Part shown: piece by piece, positions 1 to 5,021 of the stretch
How the letters are laid out: each line of letters begins with the position of its first letter
Numbering within the stretch: the first letter of the stretch is position 1
Origin: an uncultured Actinomyces sp.
GTDB taxonomy: Bacteria > Actinomycetota > Actinomycetes > Actinomycetales > Actinomycetaceae
Assembly (NCBI GenBank): GCA_900556405.1
Contig: USPB01000151.1
Span: forward strand, 1 to 5,021
Direction of reading: 5' to 3'
DNA: 5,021 nt
Translations under genes and position numbers: made by a program
The notes under the pieces: model-generated
Told to the model about the DNA's origin: nothing
What the model saw: only the letters and a program-made list of their open reading frames with translations
Database searches by the model: none

Positions 1-80
1 CCAACCCGATCATCGAGGACGTCGTGCGCGTCGAGGCCATCGACGAGGCCGACGCCCGTTACGCGGGAGGCGTGCAGTGA
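1..80 (+). CDS. purS: PurS, FGAM synthase small subunit (3' end only)
   Basis: Only the last 25 codons are visible, read in the frame starting at base 3 and ending at the TGA at 78-80. The peptide begins NPIIEDVVRVE, which fits the C-terminal strand of PurS (families typically show an NPVIEDF-like segment there). PurS is a small protein of about 80 residues that dimerises and bridges PurL and PurQ in the FGAM synthase complex in the cytoplasm. The stop codon overlaps the purQ start by 4 nt, so translational coupling is likely. The peptide alone would be a thin identification; the purQ and purL genes directly downstream make it convincing. The 5' end lies outside the window. Confidence 0.88.
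   Translation, partial: NPIIEDVVRVEAIDEADARYAGGVQ
66..70 (+). promoter_or_regulatory. Ribosome binding site of purQ
   Basis: GGAGG lies six bases before the GTG at 77, inside the last codons of purS. This strong site decides the non-ATG start of purQ and fits re-initiation or coupled translation across the 4-nt purS/purQ overlap. Confidence 0.8.
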
Positions 81-784
81 CCCGCGTCGGAGTCGTCACC
101 TTCCCCGGCACCCTCGACGACCGCGACGCCGCCCGCGCGGTTGAAATCGCGGGCGCGCAGGCCGTGTCCCTGTGGCACAAGGACGCCGACCTGCACGGCG
201 TCGACGCGGTCGTCATCCCCGGCGGCTTCTCCTACGGTGACTACCTGCGCTGCGGTGCGATCGCGGCGACCACTCCCGTCATGAGCGAAATCGTGCGCGA
301 AGCCGGACGAGGCTTGCCCGTCCTGGGCATCTGCAACGGTTTCCAGGTCCTGTGCGAGTCGCATCTGCTCCCCGGCGCGCTCATCCGCAACGACCACCAG
401 AGGTTCCTGTGCCGCGACCAGGTGCTGCGCATCGAAAACGCGGACACCGCGTGGACGCGCGCCTACGGCGCCGGCGACACCATCACGGTTCCCCTCAAGA
501 ATGGCGAAGGCAACTTCCAGGCGGCCCCCGCCGAGCTCGAACGGCTCGAGGGTGAAGGCCGCGTCGTGTTCCGCTACGTCGACTTCAACCCCAACGGAAG
601 CGCCAACGACATCGCGGGCGTCACCAACGCCTCGGGCAACGTCGTCGGCCTCATGCCCCACCCCGAGCACGCGACCGAAGCCGGCTTCGGCCCGCTCTCC
701 CTCGGCCCCGACGGCGCCAGCCACCACGGCGGCACCGACGGCCTGGGCATCTTCCGTTCCGTCCTCGCATCCCTCGTCGGCTGA
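77..784 (+). CDS. purQ: PurQ, FGAM synthase glutaminase subunit
   Basis: A 235-residue class I glutamine amidotransferase that hydrolyses glutamine to supply ammonia to PurL in the fourth step of purine synthesis (FGAR to FGAM). The N-terminal strand MTRVGVVTFPGT is typical of PurQ. GGFSYGDYLRCGAIAA at residues 49-64 forms the oxyanion region. GICNGFQVL at 84-92 carries the nucleophile Cys86. MPHPEH at 193-198 supplies the other triad residues, His195 and Glu197, so the enzyme looks intact. The length is normal for stand-alone PurQ (about 220-235). The start is GTG with a strong GGAGG upstream and a GTGA overlap with the purS stop. It is followed after 57 nt by purL in the same operon. Confidence 0.97.
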   Translation: MTRVGVVTFPGTLDDRDAARAVEIAGAQAVSLWHKDADLHGVDAVVIPGGFSYGDYLRCGAIAATTPVMSEIVREAGRGLPVLGICNGFQVLCESHLLPGALIRNDHQRFLCRDQVLRIENADTAWTRAYGAGDTITVPLKNGEGNFQAAPAELERLEGEGRVVFRYVDFNPNGSANDIAGVTNASGNVVGLMPHPEHATEAGFGPLSLGPDGASHHGGTDGLGIFRSVLASLVG

Positions 785-794
785 CGACGCCACC

Positions 795-816
795 GCGCCC
801 TCACCCGTGAGGGCGC
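795..816 (+). other. Intercistronic hairpin between purQ and purL
   Basis: GCGCCCTCAC at 795-804 is a perfect reverse complement of GTGAGGGCGC at 807-816, giving a 9-10 bp GC-rich stem with a very small loop, 10 nt after the purQ stop. No T run follows, so it is not a classical intrinsic terminator. It could be a partial terminator, an RNA-stability or processing element, or a structure limiting purL translation. The structure is visible directly; its role is inferred. Confidence 0.55.
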
Positions 817-843
817 CCCGGCCTCGTCCCAGACCTTTCGAAT

Positions 844-848
844 GGAAA
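844..848 (+). promoter_or_regulatory. Probable ribosome binding site of purL
   Basis: GGAAA at 844-848 sits five bases before the ATG at 854. It overlaps the alternative ATG at 842, which itself has only pyrimidine-rich sequence upstream. This is a weak Shine-Dalgarno match but it favours the downstream start. Confidence 0.45.
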
Positions 849-853
849 CACGA

Positions 854-3211
<2,358 letters not shown>

Positions 3212-3236
3212 GCACTCGCGTCTGAGTAGTCGCGTC

Positions 3237-3268
3237 AGGGGGCGCGGGCCTGTGGGCTCGCGCCCCCT
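3237..3268 (+). terminator. Terminator of the purine operon after purL
   Basis: AGGGGGCGCGGGCC (3237-3250), a TGTG loop, then GGCTCGCGCCCCCT (3255-3268) pair over 14 bp with a single G-U wobble. It begins 25 nt after the purL stop. Downstream sequence is T-rich but interrupted (gctttgtctgttgt), as is common for actinobacterial intrinsic terminators. It marks the end of the operon. Confidence 0.85.
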
Positions 3269-3355
3269 GTGCTGTGCTTTGTCTGTTGTCCGTCGGCTTG
3301 TTGTGTGGCCGGGGCCTGGGTTGCTGCATGTTGTCCAGTTCTGGCTGTCAATCAT

Positions 3356-3472
3356 CAATTTCGCATGCAATTCCCCCCGCAGCTTGTTCAAACATTGAAT
3401 TTGCATCGTTGGAATTGCACCGTTTTCAGGGTTTGTTGAAATTTGGTCCAATCGAATTGCATGCGAAATTTG
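3356..3472 (+). repeat. Inverted-repeat unit A1
   Basis: A unit of about 117 bp bounded by perfect 17-bp inverted ends: AATTTCGCATGCAATTC at 3357-3373 and its exact reverse complement at 3454-3470. The interior includes a 49-nt core (3379-3427) that matches the core of unit A2 at 47 of 49 positions, with 37 identical in a row (3383-3419). I see no target-site duplication and no coding capacity. It could be a small non-autonomous mobile element, a structured RNA, or a protein-binding element; the sequence does not decide. Confidence 0.8.
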
Positions 3473-3500
3473 TTTGGCCGGGGTCTTGCTGCCGTCTGAG

Positions 3501-3616
3501 CAATTTCGCACGTAATTCCCCTGCAACTTGTTCAAACATTGAATTTGCATCGTTGGAATTGCAACGTTTTCGGGTGGTCTCGAAAAGTGACCGTGGGAAA
3601 TTATGTGCGAAATTTG
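3501..3616 (+). repeat. Inverted-repeat unit A2
   Basis: The second copy of the A unit, 145 bp downstream of the first. Its ends at 3502-3521 and 3595-3614 pair over 20 positions with 18 Watson-Crick pairs, one G-U wobble (3512/3604) and one mismatch (3518/3598). The core at 3523-3571 is nearly identical to that of A1, but the right half of the interior (about 3572-3594) has diverged. Compared with A1, the arms carry changes on both sides that keep the pairing intact. Confidence 0.8.
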
Positions 3617-3624
3617 TCTGGCGC

Positions 3625-3657
3625 TGGCCCCGCGAACCTGTGTTGGCCCTGCGAACC
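3625..3657. repeat. Short 19-bp-period direct repeat
   Basis: TGGCCCCGCGAACC at 3625-3638 recurs as TGGCCCTGCGAACC at 3644-3657, 13 of 14 identical with a 19-bp period, just after unit A2. It may be chance in GC-rich DNA or a local duplication. Confidence 0.45.
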
Positions 3658-3674
3658 GGCCGCCTGCACCGCGT

Positions 3675-3717
3675 CCAGGCCCCCCGGACCCTCCGGCGCC
3701 CTCCGCACGGGGCCTGG
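3675..3717. other. GC-rich nested hairpin
   Basis: CCAGGCCCC (3675-3683) is the exact reverse complement of GGGGCCTGG (3709-3717). Within the 25-nt loop, CCGGA (3684-3688) pairs with TCCGG (3692-3696). No T run follows on either strand, so I do not call it a terminator. It lies between the two repeat groups. Confidence 0.4.
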
Positions 3718-3757
3718 TGTGCTCTTGTGTCGGATCGCTTGATCTTTGCCTTGCGTT

Positions 3758-3819
3758 CGGTACAAATTTCTCCCTGCTGGGCTTCTTGGTGGGGGGGAAC
3801 GGTATAAAACTCTCCCTGC
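3758..3819 (-). repeat. 42-bp periodic motif, inverted copies B1 and B2
   Basis: CGGTACAAATTTCTCCCTGC at 3758-3777 and CGGTATAAAACTCTCCCTGC at 3800-3819 match at 17 of 20 positions, and their starts are exactly 42 bp apart. They are in the opposite orientation to the copies B3-B6 that follow. B2 is the reverse complement of B3 apart from one wobble. Confidence 0.75.
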
Positions 3820-3876
3820 ATGCAGAAAAAGCGCCACATCGAGCCATTTCGGGCGAGCAGGGAGAGTTTTGTACCG
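3800..3876. other. 20-bp inverted repeat formed by B2 and B3
   Basis: Arm 3800-3819 pairs with arm 3857-3876 (GCAGGGAGAGTTTTGTACCG) at all 20 positions: 19 Watson-Crick pairs and one T-G wobble at 3805/3871. The loop is 37 nt and includes an A-rich run at 3826-3830. No T tract follows, and the structure sits well away from both neighbouring stop codons, so a simple terminator is unlikely. It is the turning point where the motif array switches orientation. Confidence 0.7.
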
Positions 3877-4002
3877 CACATGCGGCGAGAAGGGGTGTGC
3901 CGGGAGAGTTTTGTACCGGAAGTGGCCCCGCGCGGCTCGTGCTGGGCGAATTTTGTCTCGCCAGTGGGCCAGGTGGGCTGGCGTCGGGCGATCTGTGTCC
4001 GA
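3857..4002 (+). repeat. 42-bp periodic motif, direct copies B3 to B6
   Basis: Four copies start at 3857, 3899, 3941 and 3983, each exactly 42 bp after the last. B3 GCAGGGAGAGTTTTGTACCG and B4 GCCGGGAGAGTTTTGTACCG differ at one base. B5 GCTGGGCGAATTTTGTCTCG keeps 15 of 20 relative to B3. B6 (3983-4002) is decayed, about 12 of 20 relative to B5, and is the least certain. The 22-nt stretches between the motifs are unrelated to each other. The period is too short, and the motif too variable, for a normal CRISPR array. Confidence 0.7.
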
Positions 4003-4077
4003 ACTTGTCTCCGCGTGTGAGCCCCGCACGATCATATGCGTCACCAAACGGAGCGATACACCCCAACGCCACATGCA

Positions 4078-4109
4078 GGAGCGCCCGGGGCCGTGGCCCC
4101 GGGCGCTCC
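4078..4109 (-). terminator. Terminator of the PAP2 gene
   Basis: GGAGCGCCCGGGGCC (4078-4092) and GGCCCCGGGCGCTCC (4095-4109) pair over their full 15 positions around a GT centre, so in practice a 14-bp stem with a four-base loop. On the minus strand the stem starts 23 nt after the PAP2 stop codon. No real U tract follows on either strand. The position makes it the likely end of the minus-strand unit, and it may also stop read-through from the left. Confidence 0.72.
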
Positions 4110-4132
4110 CAGCAACAAATAAGCTCAGACAA

Positions 4133-4774
4133 CTACCTGAACAACTTCAAGGCGTTCGGCCCGATCATGAACGGCGCCAAGATCATTGACGACCCCAGTC
4201 CCACACCGAAGCCACCAATCACGTCCGTCACCCAGTGGACGCCCAGGTACAGGCGCGTCACGCAGATAAAGACGATGAACACGAGGGCCGCGGCCCACAG
4301 CAGGTAACGGAGACGACGGCCCAGACGCGTCATCGTCAGCACCAGGACCAGCGACACGATCAGTGCGGTCACCGCCGTGGCATGACCAGACGGGAACGAG
4401 TAGCCATCCTCGGTGATCAGCCGGTAGGCCTCTTCCGGGCGCGGACGCGAATCAATGTGCTTAATGATGTAGCCATTGATCCCCGAGAAGGCCACGGAGC
4501 CCAGAATGTACAGGGCGTGCATGACCTTCTTGACGAGCCACCACACGAAGGCCGCCACGGCCAGCGCCACGATGACAGCACGCTTGGGGTCGAAGAGCCA
4601 CGAGGCGCCCGTCATGAACGTGTTCATCGCTGGCGTGCGCGACGCGATGAAGTCAGACCACACGGTCGTGTCGATCGACAGGGGGCTCGTGATGAACCCG
4701 CCTGCGACGGCGACAATCGCGACGAGAAGAACCCCGATAACAAGACGGGGAGTCAGGAATCGACGAACAATCAT
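4133..4774 (-). CDS. PAP2-family membrane phosphatase
   Basis: A 213-residue integral membrane protein of the type 2 phosphatidic acid phosphatase superfamily. All three signature motifs are present: K105 to R112-P113 (the K-x6-RP motif), YSFPSGH at 125-131 with the PSGH core, and TRLYLGVHWVTD at 173-184 with Arg174, His180 and Asp184. The histidines act as nucleophile and acid/base in the family. About six hydrophobic segments are visible, near residues 11-31, 65-82, 86-104, 132-149, 156-172 and 185-205, and the catalytic motifs flank the later ones. The substrate cannot be told: undecaprenyl diphosphate, phosphatidylglycerol phosphate and phosphatidate are all possible in this family. The ATG at 4774 is preceded by AGGA with seven bases between. 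The gene follows the YchJ-like gene by 20 nt and is probably co-transcribed with it. Confidence 0.9.
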   Translation of the reverse strand: MIVRRFLTPRLVIGVLLVAIVAVAGGFITSPLSIDTTVWSDFIASRTPAMNTFMTGASWLFDPKRAVIVALAVAAFVWWLVKKVMHALYILGSVAFSGINGYIIKHIDSRPRPEEAYRLITEDGYSFPSGHATAVTALIVSLVLVLTMTRLGRRLRYLLWAAALVFIVFICVTRLYLGVHWVTDVIGGFGVGLGSSMILAPFMIGPNALKLFR

Positions 4775-4781
4775 AGTGAAA

Positions 4782-4785
4782 TCCT
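4782..4785 (-). promoter_or_regulatory. Ribosome binding site of the PAP2 gene
   Basis: On the minus strand AGGA lies seven bases before the ATG at 4774, in the 20-nt gap after the upstream stop codon. It supports this start and co-transcription of the two genes. Confidence 0.6.
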
Positions 4786-4794
4786 ACCGTAGTG

Positions 4795-5021
4795 TCAGTC
4801 GTTTGCGCCGTACTCGTACACCCAGCGCCCAGCCCGCCGCGAGAAGCGCGAACGCTCGCGCATCTGCCCGGTTTCACCCGTGGCCACATCACGCCACGAG
4901 GCCACGAAGGTGACGGTGCCCTCCTCGTCGGAAGGACCCCCGGCCTCGGCCCCCAGGACCTGCAGGCCCGTCCACTGCGTCCCCTCCACCCAGTACGGGG
5001 GAGCGGGGCGCGTGCGCGGGT
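4795..5021 (-). CDS. YchJ/UPF0225-family protein (5' part missing)
   Basis: The last 74 codons are visible in an open frame that runs off the right edge, so the GTG at 4989 is probably an internal valine and not the start. The segments TQWTGLQVL, EEGTVTFVASW and RERSRFSRRAGRWVYEYG match the C-terminal half of the YchJ (UPF0225) family: the E. coli protein has a comparable WLGL, VSFVARF, ERSRF and WYYIDG order. This part is an NTF2-like fold. The frame stops shortly after it, so no C-terminal cysteine-rich SEC-C segment is present, unlike in E. coli YchJ. The biochemical role of the family is unknown. It precedes the PAP2 gene by 20 nt on the same strand. Confidence 0.82.
   Translation of the reverse strand, partial: PRTRPAPPYWVEGTQWTGLQVLGAEAGGPSDEEGTVTFVASWRDVATGETGQMRERSRFSRRAGRWVYEYGAND

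Larger units (their letters stand above)
3269..4077. other. Repeat-rich non-coding stretch between convergent genes
   Basis: This 0.8-kb stretch lies between the purL terminator and the terminator of the minus-strand PAP2 gene, so it is downstream of both neighbours. I see no credible gene: open frames exist on both strands but match no family I recognise, lack good start sites, and mainly read through the repeats. Bases 3269-3355 hold nothing I can name. Bases 3356-3616 hold two paired inverted-repeat units and are clearly AT-richer than the flanks. Bases 3625-3717 hold a short direct repeat and a GC-rich nested hairpin. Bases 3758-4002 hold a 42-bp periodic motif array. Bases 4003-4077 show nothing recognisable. 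I found no tRNA or rRNA. Confidence 0.7.

Noticed and set aside
3356..3616. Complete insertion sequence
   Set aside because: The units are only about 116 bp each, have no room for a transposase, and show no target-site duplication. A non-autonomous element remains possible.
3815..3826. CTGCATGCAG palindrome as an operator
   Set aside because: A single 10-bp palindrome at the B2 inner edge, not upstream of any gene and not repeated at the other B copies.
3857..4002. CRISPR array
   Set aside because: About 20-nt repeats with 22-nt gaps are too short, the repeats diverge strongly, the array reverses orientation, and no cas gene is in the window.
3603..4307. Plus-strand frame through the repeats giving a 14-residue periodic peptide (GEFCT-like repeats)
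   Set aside because: The period follows from the 42-bp DNA spacing. Some changes are silent (GGA GAG to GGC GAA), and the A2 right end reads similarly in the same frame, so I considered it seriously. But there is no good start site, the frame runs through a terminator and antisense into the PAP2 gene, and the opposite strand is open as well.
4235..4913. Plus-strand open frames opposite the PAP2 and YchJ-like genes
   Set aside because: They match no family and mirror real minus-strand genes with recognisable motifs.

Overview
The window is high-GC DNA with the codon bias, GTG starts and purS-purQ-purL gene order of an actinobacterium. The Actinomycetaceae (Actinomyces/Schaalia-like) are my best guess, but that is inference from style and not a database match.

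Left three fifths (1-3268): the 3' end of a de novo purine operon on the + strand. It holds the last 25 codons of purS, a complete purQ overlapping it by 4 nt, a 57-nt gap carrying a perfect hairpin, a complete purL, and a strong 14-bp hairpin terminator. PurS, PurQ and PurL form the three-part FGAM synthase: PurQ releases ammonia from glutamine, PurL uses ATP and that ammonia to convert FGAR to FGAM, and PurS is the small bridging subunit.

Middle (3269-4077): about 0.8 kb without a credible gene, lying between two converging transcription units, so it is downstream of both neighbours and upstream of neither. It is AT-richer in its first part and is full of structured repeats. Two roughly 116-bp units (A1, A2) have long inverted ends and a near-identical core. 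They are followed by a 20-nt motif repeated at exactly 42-bp intervals, twice in one orientation and then three clear plus one decayed time in the other. The A ends and the 42-bp motif share a core close to ACAAAWTTCGC. This is the most unusual part of the window.

Right (4078-5021): a minus-strand pair with a GC-rich hairpin terminator at its 3' end. A YchJ/UPF0225-family gene, whose 5' part is outside the window, is followed after 20 nt by a complete PAP2-family membrane phosphatase. Nothing links these two genes to purine synthesis.
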